DNA of 52,715 bases, taken from contig JADBKT010000013.1 of the NCBI GenBank assembly GCA_014896255.1, forward strand, positions 1-52,715, in the 5' to 3' direction. This DNA is from Hydrogenibacillus sp. Lineage in GTDB: Bacteria > Bacillota > Bacilli > Thermicanales > DSM-22653. Under the pieces are notes generated by a model. It had not been told where the DNA came from. It ran no database searches and worked only from the letters and a program-made list of their open reading frames with translations. This document shows positions 17,253-25,407 of the stretch, piece after piece (the stretch's first letter is position 1; every line of letters begins with the position of its first letter). Made by a program: the position numbers and the translations under genes.

Positions 17253-17780
17253 TTAATCCCGTTTTTCGACATCTTCACGAAGCGCCCCCACGATCCGCTC
17301 CGCAGCCTCCCGCGGCGCGTATCGCACCGTCGACAGGGCGCAATGCGCCGTCTCCCGGTACAGCCGATGGCGAAGGCGGTACAGTTCGACGAGATTCCGA
17401 TCGTTTTGGCGAGACCAAAGCGGCCGCGACGGGTCGTCTCCGATACGGCGCCGAATCTCCGAAAGCGGGGCGAACAGATGAACGACCAGCCCCGTCTCCC
17501 GGAGCCGCCGCCGATTATCCGGATCGATGACGATCCCGCCGCCGGTCGATACGACGAGCGGCAGCGCCGAAGACGCAAGCGCAAAGAGGAGCGATCGTTC
17601 CTCCCGTCGAAAGGCTTCTTCGCCGTAACGGGAAAAATATTCCGCGATCGACATCCCCAACCGATCGATGAGCAAACGGTCGGTGTCCACCCACGCGCGC
17701 CCGAGCCGCTCGGCCAAGACGGGGCCGACGGTACTTTTGCCGCTGCCCATAAAACCGATCAAATACACATGATGATGCAC
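17253..17780 (-). CDS. aroK: Shikimate kinase
   Basis: Phosphorylates shikimate at the 3-hydroxyl with ATP, step five of chorismate synthesis, in the cytoplasm. P-loop GFMGSGKST (residues 9-17), shikimate-binding DTD with the following Arg, the GGG triad in VVSTGGGIVI, and lid arginines in SRPLWSRQNDRN. 175 aa, typical length. GTG start (MHHHVYLIGF) with GGAAAGGAG upstream. Confidence 0.95.
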   Translation of the reverse strand: MHHHVYLIGFMGSGKSTVGPVLAERLGRAWVDTDRLLIDRLGMSIAEYFSRYGEEAFRREERSLLFALASSALPLVVSTGGGIVIDPDNRRRLRETGLVVHLFAPLSEIRRRIGDDPSRPLWSRQNDRNLVELYRLRHRLYRETAHCALSTVRYAPREAAERIVGALREDVEKRD

Positions 17781-17804
17781 CCTGCGGCTCCTTTCCCATC
17801 GGTG

Positions 17805-18353
<549 letters not shown>

Positions 18354-18911
18354 TCATCCTCGATATCGAAAAATCACCACATGCGCCGTCCCGAAGCTTC
18401 GCGCCTTCCAAAGCTGAAAGCGCGCGTCCGACGGTCCCATGAACGGCCCGCCCCGCTCCACGCAGATGACGGCTTCCGATCGAAAAACACCGGCCGCGGC
18501 GTAGACGCCGAGCAATTCGACCAGGGCGGAATCCGGAAATTCATACGGCGGATCGAAGAAAACCAAATCGGCGGCGACGCCGCGGCGGACGAGGCGCCCC
18601 GCCGCGCGCACGGCGTCGTGGACGACGACCACGGCGCGCGACTCAGCGCCGAGCGCGCGGATGTTCTCCCATAACACCGCCGCCGCCCGCGGATCCCGTT
18701 CGATGAACACGGCCCTCTCCTTTCCCCGGGAGAGCGCTTCCAAGCCGAGCGCCCCGCTTCCGGCGAACGCGTCCAGCGTAAGCCCCCCGGAAAAATATGG
18801 GCCGATCATGTCGAACAACGCCTCTTTGACGCGATCCAACGTCGGGCGCGTTTGACGCCCGGAAAGGGCCTTCAGGCGACGCCCGCGCCACTGCCCCGCA
18901 ATAATGCGCAT
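18354..18911 (-). CDS. rsmD: 16S rRNA (guanine(966)-N(2))-methyltransferase
   Basis: Methylates G966 of 16S rRNA in the 30S subunit. SAM-binding motif LDAFAGSGALGLEALSRG, start block MRIIAGQWRGRRL, TRPTLDRVKEALFDMI, and the catalytic DPPY motif in LVFFDPPYEF. 185 aa. ATG 18911 has GGAGGG upstream. rsmD-coaD is the standard gene pair of Firmicutes. Confidence 0.95.
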   Translation of the reverse strand: MRIIAGQWRGRRLKALSGRQTRPTLDRVKEALFDMIGPYFSGGLTLDAFAGSGALGLEALSRGKERAVFIERDPRAAAVLWENIRALGAESRAVVVVHDAVRAAGRLVRRGVAADLVFFDPPYEFPDSALVELLGVYAAAGVFRSEAVICVERGGPFMGPSDARFQLWKARSFGTAHVVIFRYRG

Positions 18912-18942
18912 TTTTTGCCCTCCATGTTGTGGCATGGATGGG

Positions 18943-19102
18943 TATAATTCCCCGTTTGCCCGTCCATCCTATAGACAGCGGCAACGAGCTTGCCGCCAAC
19001 CGAGGGAGTCGACTTCGTTTCCCCTAAGCTCTTCCTCCGGTTTCTCCTCTCCCAACTGGAGCATCGCCGCCAAAGCGCGCGATGCTCATTTTTTTTGCCT
19101 AG
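18943..19102 (+). ncRNA. Candidate small RNA between rsmD and recG
   Basis: On the plus strand, against the flanking genes, TATAAT (18943-18948) has a weak -35 region. A perfect hairpin GCGGCAA-CGAGC-TTGCCGC follows, then a pyrimidine-rich stretch, and a good terminator ends it (GAGCATCGC...GCGATGCTC then eight T). No peptide with a ribosome site lies inside. Promoter and terminator about 150 bases apart suggest a small untranslated RNA. Confidence 0.4.
19064..19102 (+). terminator. Plus-strand intrinsic terminator
   Basis: GAGCATCG stem pairs with CGATGCTC and is followed by ATTTTTTTT on the plus strand only. It cannot serve recG, which is read the other way. Confidence 0.7.
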
Positions 19103-21216
19103 TCGGGCGCCACCGGCTGCCGCAGCAGGCCGGCCGCCAAACGGAGAAGCGCCGCCGGCAACGATTCGCTTCGATCGCCTGCGTCCGACGGATCGGCGGG
19201 CAGCATTTCCGAACCGGACGGCGCCGTCGTCTCCGGCGATCCGGCCAGAATCCGGCGGGCGACGTCTGCCGCGTCGCGATGCGCATAGGCCAGGATGGTC
19301 CGATCGTGCGGGGACGTGAGGTCGGCCAGACGGAATTCCGGCAAACCGCTTTGTTTGATCCCGAACAAATCTCCGGGACCGCGCAGCTCGAGATCCTTCT
19401 CGGCGATGACGAAGCCGTCGCGCGTCTCGCGGAGCGTCGACAGGCGCTCCCTGGCGGCTTCCGAGCGGGCATCGGAGACGAGGATGCAGTAGCTCTTCTC
19501 CGCCCCGCGTCCGACGCGGCCACGCAGCTGATGGAGCGTCGACAAACCGAACCGGTCGGCGTCGTAGACCACCATCACCGTCGCGTTGGGCACATCGACG
19601 CCGACTTCGACGACCGTCGTGGACACGAGCACGTCCAGCGCTCCACGGACAAAGTCGTTCATCACGGCGTCCTTATCTTTCCCCGGCAACCTTCCGTGCA
19701 AAAGACCGACGCGGCGCTTCGGCAGCGCGGCTTTCAGCCGTTCATAAAGCGCCATCGCGTTTTCAAAATCGACCTTCTCCGACGCTTCGATGAGCGGTGC
19801 AATGACGTACGCCTGCCGACCGGCCTCCAGTTCCCGTTCGATCAGCGCCAGGACGGAAGCAAAGTGCGACGGGGTCGTCCACAACGTCTCGAGTTCACCG
19901 CGCCCTTTGGGCAGTTCATCGATCGTGGAGACGTCCAGATCGCCGAAGAGGGCGATGGCCAGCGTGCGGGGGATGGGCGTCGCGGTCATGAGCAAAATGT
20001 CGACGCCCTCTCCTTTTTCATGCAGCAGGCGACGCTGTTCGACGCCGAATCGGTGCTGCTCGTCGATGACCACCAGTCCGAGGCGGGAAAAGGCGACGTC
20101 TTCCACAAGCAGCGCGTGGGTGCCGATCACGATGTCGAGCCGGCCGTCGGCCAGCCTTTCCGTGAGCGCGCGGCGGGCGGAAGCCGGCGTGCGCCCGGTG
20201 AGGAGACCGATGTCCACGTCGAGCGGGAGCAGACGCCGCAGCGTTCGGGCGTGCTGCAGCGCGAGAACTTCCGTCGGCACCATGAGCGCCCCCTGATAAC
20301 CGGCCGTCGCCGCGGCATAAAGCGCCAGAGCGGCGACGACGGTCTTCCCCGAGCCGACATCGCCCTGGAGAAGGCGGTACATCGCCTGAGGCGCGGAAAG
20401 ATCGCGCAGGATGTCCTCAAGCGCCCGGCGCTGCGCCGCCGTCAACGTAAAGGGCAGCGCCGATACGGCGGTCCGAAGCCGCGCCGCATCGATCTTCTTC
20501 GCCACCCCTGACGCGCGCGCGCGGCGCGCCCTGCGGAGCAGCATCAACTTGAGCTGGAATAAAAACAGCTCCTCGTAGACCAGCCGCCGCTTGGCCAGCG
20601 CCACATCGCGCGCTTCCTGCGGCGCGTGCATCCGCCGGATCGCCTCTTTGCGCTCAAGGAGACGCCAGCGGCGGATGAGCGAAGCCGGAAGGATTTCCTC
20701 GATCGTAAGCTCGGGGTGGTTGATGAGCCGCTCGACGAACTGCCGGTACGTCTTCGGCGAAAGTCCGGCGACCGCCGGATAGACGGGCGTCAACCCTTCG
20801 GGGACTAACGCCGGCGCCACTTCCGTCCGTTGAGCGACGAGCGTTTTGCGCCGGACGTCGTAGCTGCCGTACACCCAAAGCGGCGTACCCGGGGTGAGAC
20901 GATCTTTGAGATACGGCTGATTGAACCACACGACCGTAAGCGTCACGCCGTCCACTTCCAAACGGGCGCTCAACCGCGATTTTTTCGGCGCATAGTACTT
21001 CAGCACCGGGGCGCCGGAGAGAATGCCGTACAGCGCCGCCGGGCCGTCCGCGGTGAGCGCGTCCGGGCGGCGGGGACGGTCGTCCTCGTAGCGCAGCGGA
21101 AAACGAAAAAGCAGATCCTCTACCGTCTCGATGCCCGCCTGCTTGAGCGCCTGTCGCTGTTTGGTCGTCAAGCTCAGCGCTTGATCGATGGGCGAACTCA
21201 GTCGCAAAAGCCCCAC
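19099..21216 (-). CDS. recG: ATP-dependent DNA helicase RecG
   Basis: Branch-migration helicase that regresses stalled replication forks. N-terminal wedge/OB domain, including TPVYPAVAGLSPKTYRQFVE and HPELTIEEILP. Helicase lobe 1 has LLQGDVGSGKTVVAALALYA (Walker A), VVIDEQHRFGVEQR and TATPIPRTLAI; lobe 2 has TTVVEVGVDVPNATVM and HQLRGRVGRG. The C-terminal FGIKQSGLPEFRLADL is diagnostic of RecG. 705 aa, slightly long through a tail of about 35 residues. GTG start ten bases after the degV stop. Confidence 0.96.
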   Translation of the reverse strand: MGLLRLSSPIDQALSLTTKQRQALKQAGIETVEDLLFRFPLRYEDDRPRRPDALTADGPAALYGILSGAPVLKYYAPKKSRLSARLEVDGVTLTVVWFNQPYLKDRLTPGTPLWVYGSYDVRRKTLVAQRTEVAPALVPEGLTPVYPAVAGLSPKTYRQFVERLINHPELTIEEILPASLIRRWRLLERKEAIRRMHAPQEARDVALAKRRLVYEELFLFQLKLMLLRRARRARASGVAKKIDAARLRTAVSALPFTLTAAQRRALEDILRDLSAPQAMYRLLQGDVGSGKTVVAALALYAAATAGYQGALMVPTEVLALQHARTLRRLLPLDVDIGLLTGRTPASARRALTERLADGRLDIVIGTHALLVEDVAFSRLGLVVIDEQHRFGVEQRRLLHEKGEGVDILLMTATPIPRTLAIALFGDLDVSTIDELPKGRGELETLWTTPSHFASVLALIERELEAGRQAYVIAPLIEASEKVDFENAMALYERLKAALPKRRVGLLHGRLPGKDKDAVMNDFVRGALDVLVSTTVVEVGVDVPNATVMVVYDADRFGLSTLHQLRGRVGRGAEKSYCILVSDARSEAARERLSTLRETRDGFVIAEKDLELRGPGDLFGIKQSGLPEFRLADLTSPHDRTILAYAHRDAADVARRILAGSPETTAPSGSEMLPADPSDAGDRSESLPAALLRLAAGLLRQPVAPD

Positions 21217-21225
21217 ACCCCTGCT

Positions 21226-21966
21226 TCACGCGAGTGCCGGCACGACCGCGCAGGCCAACGCCGCCTCGCCGAAAATCTGCGCGGTGACGGCGCCGAGCGG
21301 CGCGTATTCGACCGTTTTGGGACTGAGCGCCGCTTCGAGGCGTTCACCAAGGCGCTTTGGCCACCCGTCCGCCGAAACGCCGATCGTCTTCGGCGAAGCC
21401 ACGGCAAGATGCATCGCCTCTCCCGCGCCCGGACCCTGCACCAGACAATCGCGAACACAGGAAACGACATCCGTTTCGGCCAGGCCGTCGGCCAGCGTAT
21501 AGACGGCACCGCTTTCATCGAGCGTCTTAACGGCCCATGCGCGCTTGGATCGAAACGCCCGCGGCTTTTCGGGGCGTACGACACACAGCCGTGCCCCGGC
21601 GAGCAACGCTGGAAGCGCCGTCATGAGCGCCGCCTTCGTCCAGCACGCCGCCGCCCGCTCGGCGACCTCGCGCACGACGAGACCGAGCGCCGACGAAGCC
21701 AGGCGGGTATCCACGACGACGATGTCGCGCCCGAGAACCTCTCGCGCGATGAACGCCGCCTGCGAAGCGCCGCCGAGCGCTTCCGGAGCATGCAGGGCCA
21801 AAAGCGTGCATTCGGGGAACGCGGACATGACGCGCGCGTATCGGTCGACCAAATAAGACGCGGTGAACGGGCCTTCGTCGGCCGTGATGACGCCGAGCCG
21901 AAGCCGCTCGATCACCTCCGGCGCCAGATCGGCCGCCGCGTCGGTCAACACGACGACGTGTGGCAT
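21226..21966 (-). CDS. DegV-family (FakB-like) fatty-acid-binding protein, divergent
   Basis: DegV/FakB proteins hold fatty acids for phosphorylation by FakA, encoded just upstream here. The N-terminal VVVLTDAAADLAPEVIERL and the central ALHAPEALGGASQAAFIARE with DIVVVDTRLASSALGLVVRE align with DegV. The usual TSQPS motif and the Arg-rich GGR segment are not recognisable, and the protein is shorter (246 aa) than the typical 280. It may be a specialised or degenerate FakB. ATG 21966 has AAAGGGG upstream. Confidence 0.8.
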   Translation of the reverse strand: MPHVVVLTDAAADLAPEVIERLRLGVITADEGPFTASYLVDRYARVMSAFPECTLLALHAPEALGGASQAAFIAREVLGRDIVVVDTRLASSALGLVVREVAERAAACWTKAALMTALPALLAGARLCVVRPEKPRAFRSKRAWAVKTLDESGAVYTLADGLAETDVVSCVRDCLVQGPGAGEAMHLAVASPKTIGVSADGWPKRLGERLEAALSPKTVEYAPLGAVTAQIFGEAALACAVVPALA

Positions 21967-21992
21967 CGCCCTGCTCGCCCCTTTCGAGCGGT

Positions 21993-23726
21993 TCATTCGA
22001 CGGACAAGATCAAGGGATAAATCGGTTGCGCACCTTCATGCGCTTCATATTCCACATCCGGATGATCCGTCTCCACCGCTTGCCGTAACGCCTCCCGCCA
22101 CGACGGGTCGGCCCCTTCTCCCCAGTAGGCGGTGACGACGGACGCGCCCCCATCGACGGTGCGCGAAAGCGCCTGGCGCGCGACATCGATGAGCGCCGCC
22201 CCGTGGGCGACGATTTCGCCTCCGGACACGGCGATCCACGCGCCGGACTTGATGAACTGACCTCCGTGTTCCGTGTCGCGCACGGCCGTCGTGAGCTGTA
22301 TCGTCCTGACCGCTTGCGCCGCGCTTTTCATTTTCTCGACGTTGTCTTCCGGAGCGGCTTCGGGATGAAAAGCGATGGCCGCGGCGATCCCGGAGGGAAT
22401 GCTGTCCGTCGGGACGACGATCACCGCCGATTCGGAGAGCGACGCCGCCTGCTTTGCGGCTAAGATGATGTTGGCGTTGTTCGGCAAAAGAAAGACGGTC
22501 TCGGCGTACGCCCGGCGAACGGCGGCGAGGAGTTCCTCCGTGCTCGGGTTCATCGTCTGCCCGCCTTCGACGATCACGCTCACCCCGAGGCTCTGAAACA
22601 GGCGGTGAAATCCGCTGCCGGACGCGACGGCGACGATGGCCTGCTTGGCCTTCGGTATCTCATCCGCGACGTCTTGCGCCGCATCCTCGCCCGCAGGCGC
22701 CGCATCCCGGGCGCGCTTCCGGATGTTTCGGAGCTGTTCGCGCATGTTGTCGATCTTGATCCGCTTGAGTTCACCGAATTCCTGGGCGAACGCGAGCACC
22801 GCGCCGGGATTTTCGGTGTGCACGTGCACTTTGACCAGATCGTCGTCGGCGATCGCCAAAAGCGAGTCGCCGAAGCGCGTCATCCGCGCCCGGAACGCGG
22901 CGAGATCGAACGACGACTGCGCCTCCGGGCGAAGAGCGATGATCACTTCCGTACAGTACCCGTAGCGGATGTCCTCCGGGCGCATGCCGGCCATCGCCTG
23001 GAAATCGTGCTCCGCGGCATCGGTCGAGTCCTTCGGCGACATCTCGGCCCACGCCCGACTCTCGCCCGCATCCGCGCCCGCCGCACCTTCCGCCTTGCGC
23101 GCCGCGCGGTACAATCCTTCAAAGATCAAGATCAGTCCATATCCGCCGGCATCGACCACGCCGGCCTGCTTGAGCACCGCCAGCAACTCCGGAGTACGCT
23201 CCAAAGCCGAACGCGCCGCCTGAAGCCACGCCTCCAACACGACGATGAACGGATCGCCGTGCGCCCCGCGCTTGTGTGCCCTGGCGGACCGAACCGCATT
23301 CTTCGCCGCTTCGCGGGCCACGGTGAGCATCGTCCCTTCGACCGGCTTGAGCACCGCCTGATAGGCCGTTCGCACGCCGGCCTGAAGGGCCTCGGCGAAC
23401 GAAAGCGCATCGACGGTCACCGCCTTTTCCACATGCAGCGCAAAACCGCGAAAAAGCTGCGATAATATCACGCCCGAATTGCCGCGGGCACCCATCAACA
23501 CGCCGCGGGAAAACGCCTTGGCGACCGCGCCCGCCGCGTCCGGACCGACCTCCTGTGCCGCCCGTACGCCGCTTTCCAAGGTCAACGACATATTCGTCCC
23601 CGTGTCGCCGTCGGGGACCGGAAAGACGTTCAACCGATCGACAAGATGTTTATTGGCTTTCAGATATTCACTCCCGGCGGAAAGCCACGCCAAGAGTTCT
23701 TGACCATCCAATACGCGCGCGTCCAC
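21993..23726 (-). CDS. fakA: Fatty acid kinase catalytic subunit FakA (DAK2 domain, YloV)
   Basis: ATP-dependent kinase that phosphorylates fatty acids bound to FakB, feeding acyl-phosphate into phospholipid synthesis. The N-terminal DAK2 domain shows DRLNVFPVPDGDTGTNMSLT, GVLMGARGNSGVILSQLFRG and DAGGYGLILIFEG. The central domain has YGYCTEVII and GDSLLAIADDDLVKVHVHTE, and the C-terminal domain has FLLPNNANIILAAKQA and VVPTDSIPSGIAA. 577 aa, full length. GTG start after AAGGAGGTC. Operon order yloU, fakA, degV, recG. Confidence 0.95.
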   Translation of the reverse strand: MDARVLDGQELLAWLSAGSEYLKANKHLVDRLNVFPVPDGDTGTNMSLTLESGVRAAQEVGPDAAGAVAKAFSRGVLMGARGNSGVILSQLFRGFALHVEKAVTVDALSFAEALQAGVRTAYQAVLKPVEGTMLTVAREAAKNAVRSARAHKRGAHGDPFIVVLEAWLQAARSALERTPELLAVLKQAGVVDAGGYGLILIFEGLYRAARKAEGAAGADAGESRAWAEMSPKDSTDAAEHDFQAMAGMRPEDIRYGYCTEVIIALRPEAQSSFDLAAFRARMTRFGDSLLAIADDDLVKVHVHTENPGAVLAFAQEFGELKRIKIDNMREQLRNIRKRARDAAPAGEDAAQDVADEIPKAKQAIVAVASGSGFHRLFQSLGVSVIVEGGQTMNPSTEELLAAVRRAYAETVFLLPNNANIILAAKQAASLSESAVIVVPTDSIPSGIAAAIAFHPEAAPEDNVEKMKSAAQAVRTIQLTTAVRDTEHGGQFIKSGAWIAVSGGEIVAHGAALIDVARQALSRTVDGGASVVTAYWGEGADPSWREALRQAVETDHPDVEYEAHEGAQPIYPLILSVE

Positions 23727-23829
23727 AGAGCGACCTCCTTAAAAAGTTCACGACCCGTCATCCAAAGGGCTAAGGGCAAAGCGCCACGAGATTTCGGCAG
23801 GGTGTCGCCCGCCTACCCCTATACCTCCG

Positions 23830-24180
23830 TCAAAGGCGAACCCCGTTGACATACACGTCGATCTTCCGGGGCGCGACGCCGACCGAACGCGCTATGGCGT
23901 AATGAACGCGTTCCTGTACATTACGTGCGACCTCCGAAATTTTCGTTCCGTAGCGCACGACGACATAGATGGTCAGATCGATGTTTCCCTCCTCGATCCA
24001 GACTTCAATGCCGCGTTTCGTCGGTTCCCGGCCGAGCCATTCGCCGACGCCTTCGATCCACGGGGCGCGCGCGGCCATTCCAATAATGCCGAACACTTCT
24101 TGAGCTTCGGTTCCGGCGATTCGCGCGATCACATCCGGCGACACGAAAACCGTGCCGAGTCCCGTTTGCATTCGCCACAT
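23830..24180 (-). CDS. yloU: Asp23/Gls24-family envelope protein YloU
   Basis: 116-residue Asp23/Gls24 domain protein. Conserved: [60 protein letters not shown] and DVYVNGV. The family is linked to envelope stress and, in Bacillus, to the fak locus; the biochemical role is unknown. It is the first gene of the fakA group and diverges from rpmB. Confidence 0.9.
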   Translation of the reverse strand: MWRMQTGLGTVFVSPDVIARIAGTEAQEVFGIIGMAARAPWIEGVGEWLGREPTKRGIEVWIEEGNIDLTIYVVVRYGTKISEVARNVQERVHYAIARSVGVAPRKIDVYVNGVRL

Positions 24181-24275
24181 GGTGCACTTGCCCCTTTCTA
24201 CGCCGTCCAGACGACGCCGATCGGCAGAAACACACTTTGTTTTGTACTATAAGGGTTCAGCGAAAGAAATTCAAA

Positions 24276-24304
24276 TTGAAAAACCGTCTGGGGTGTGCTA
24301 TCAT
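24276..24304 (+). promoter_or_regulatory. Sigma-A-type promoter for rpmB
   Basis: TTGAAA (24276-24281), 17-base spacer, TATCAT (24299-24304), about 20 bases before the rpmB ribosome site. Confidence 0.65.
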
Positions 24305-24326
24305 TCCACCGAAGGAGGGAACGCGA

Positions 24327-24515
24327 ATGTCGCGCAAGTGCCAGGTGACCGGGAAAAAGCCGGGTTTCGGCAACAAACGCAGCCACTCCATGCGCGCCAG
24401 TCGCCGCCGCTTTGGGGTCAACGTTCAAAAAGTGCGCATCCTCGTCGACGGCAAGCCGAAACGCGTCTATGTGAGCGCCAAGGCGCTGAAATCGGGCAAA
24501 GTGCAGCGCGTATAA
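24327..24515 (+). CDS. rpmB: 50S ribosomal protein L28
   Basis: 62-residue basic ribosomal protein: [20 protein letters not shown] followed by [13 protein letters not shown] and [13 protein letters not shown]. The paired zinc-binding cysteines of some L28 forms are absent apart from C5. Strong ribosome site GAAGGAGGG. Monocistronic between its own promoter and terminator and convergent with spoVM, as in B. subtilis. Confidence 0.97.
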   Translation: MSRKCQVTGKKPGFGNKRSHSMRASRRRFGVNVQKVRILVDGKPKRVYVSAKALKSGKVQRV

Positions 24516-24520
24516 CAAAA

Positions 24521-24542
24521 AAGCACCCGGCGGGTGCTTTTT
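24521..24542. terminator. Terminator between rpmB and spoVM
   Basis: AAGCACCC-GGC-GGGTGCTT with T tract on plus and A-rich flank upstream, so it can end transcripts from both sides. It touches the spoVM stop codon. Confidence 0.85.
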
Positions 24543-24678
24543 ACTTTGCATCATTTGTTTTGTTTCCCGGCTTTTTCTTCACGACGACACGCCTCTTCCC
24601 TTCACCGCCGAATAGATTCATCACGTACCGGATGAACGCGCCGAGCGGACGCGGCAACTTGATCGTATAAAAACGCAC
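24541..24678 (-). CDS. spoVM: Stage V sporulation protein SpoVM, C-terminally extended (45 aa)
   Basis: Amphipathic-helix peptide that recognises the curved forespore membrane and anchors the SpoIVA spore-coat platform. The first 24 or so residues, MRFYTIKLPRPLGAFIRYVM and NLFG, match B. subtilis SpoVM, including the FYTIKLP turn and the helix start PLG. The B. subtilis protein ends at residue 26; here a very basic tail (GKRRVVVKKK and PGNKTNDAK) adds about 19 residues. GTG start after AAAGGGGGAG. Its neighbour rpmB is the same as in Bacillus, supporting the call. Confidence 0.9.
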   Translation of the reverse strand: MRFYTIKLPRPLGAFIRYVMNLFGGEGKRRVVVKKKPGNKTNDAK

Positions 24679-24691
24679 CGTGTCTCCCCCT

Positions 24692-24850
24692 TTACGCCTT
24701 CATATAAAGCCAATAACCGAACGCCGTGAGCCCGATTCCGAGGAGCGCCGGCCACACCCACGTCGGCAGGGTGCGGATGAGGAGGAGCACCCCCAGCGCG
24801 GCGGCGGCAACGCCGAGCGCGCGCCGGAACGCCGAGCGCGGTCGGTACAT
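24692..24850 (-). CDS. Small membrane protein, 52 aa
   Basis: MYRPRSAFRRALGVAAAALG starts a basic N-terminus followed by two hydrophobic segments (about residues 11-25 and 33-49) and ends FGYWLYMKA. It ends 13 bases before spoVM on the same strand, so the two are probably one transcript. GGGAGGTG lies upstream but about 15 bases away. No family recognised. The operon position suggests a sporulation or envelope role, which is inference. Confidence 0.6.
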   Translation of the reverse strand: MYRPRSAFRRALGVAAAALGVLLLIRTLPTWVWPALLGIGLTAFGYWLYMKA

Positions 24851-24963
24851 GGGAAAAATGCCGCCCACCTCCCTGACCGAGTCCGAATACGGGCTTTACT
24901 TCCAATGTATTTGTCGGGCGCGCCCCTTATGTCCGCCGCAGGGAAAAAACGCCGCGTCCGATC

Positions 24964-24992
24964 TTGACAGCCGGCCGTCCCCATGCTATGTT
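24964..24992 (+). promoter_or_regulatory. Sigma-A promoter for the serine operon
   Basis: Consensus TTGACA (24964-24969), 17-base spacer, TATGTT (24987-24992). The T-box leader begins just downstream. Confidence 0.85.
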
Positions 24993-24999
24993 AAGCCTA

Positions 25000-25337
25000 A
25001 AAGCATGAGCCAAAGACGATGAAGAAGACGGGTTCGGACATGTTGTCGCCCAGCGAGCCGGGGAGGGTGCAAGCCCGGTCGACGAAGCCGAGATCCCGAG
25101 CGCTTCGGAGTCGGTCCCCGAACGCGTCGCCGTCGCGAAGCCTTCGCCGGTATCGTTTCTGCCGAACGACCGCCGGCGTTGACAAAAAGCGCGCCGGACG
25201 GGCGCCAGTAGGCGGACGACGGGTCATCCGTTATCGTCGGCGTGACGCCAGTGAGGCAGCTTTCGGCTGCGAAGAAGGGTGGTACCGCGGGAACGACCTC
25301 TCGCCCCTTACCCATGTAAGGGACGGGAGGTTTTTTG
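25000..25337 (+). ncRNA. T-box leader (probably tRNA-Ser responsive)
   Basis: The leader has GATGAAGAAGACGG, AGCGAGCCGGGGAGGGTGCA (stem I apical region), the T-box AAGGGTGGTACCGCGG (25275-25290) and a terminator CCTCTCGCCCCTTAC/GTAAGGGACGGGAGG with six T (25296-25337). Uncharged tRNA would pair with the T-box and prevent termination. A candidate specifier UCC lies at 25094-25096 in GAGATCCCGAG. UCC is a serine codon, matching the downstream serine-synthesis genes. The specifier choice is tentative. Confidence 0.92.
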
Positions 25338-25407
25338 CTATCCCCATTCAGCGTTCCACATGTTTACGCGCCACACAAAGAAACGCGCAAAGGAGCGGAG
25401 GGAACCC

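Noticed and set aside
19064-19102. Hairpin as the recG terminator
   Set aside because: The T tract lies only on the plus strand; recG is transcribed on minus.
18904-20511. 535-codon plus-strand open frame opposite recG
   Set aside because: Arg/Gln/Pro-rich mirror of the recG coding sequence, no ribosome site, no family resemblance; typical GC-rich antisense frame.
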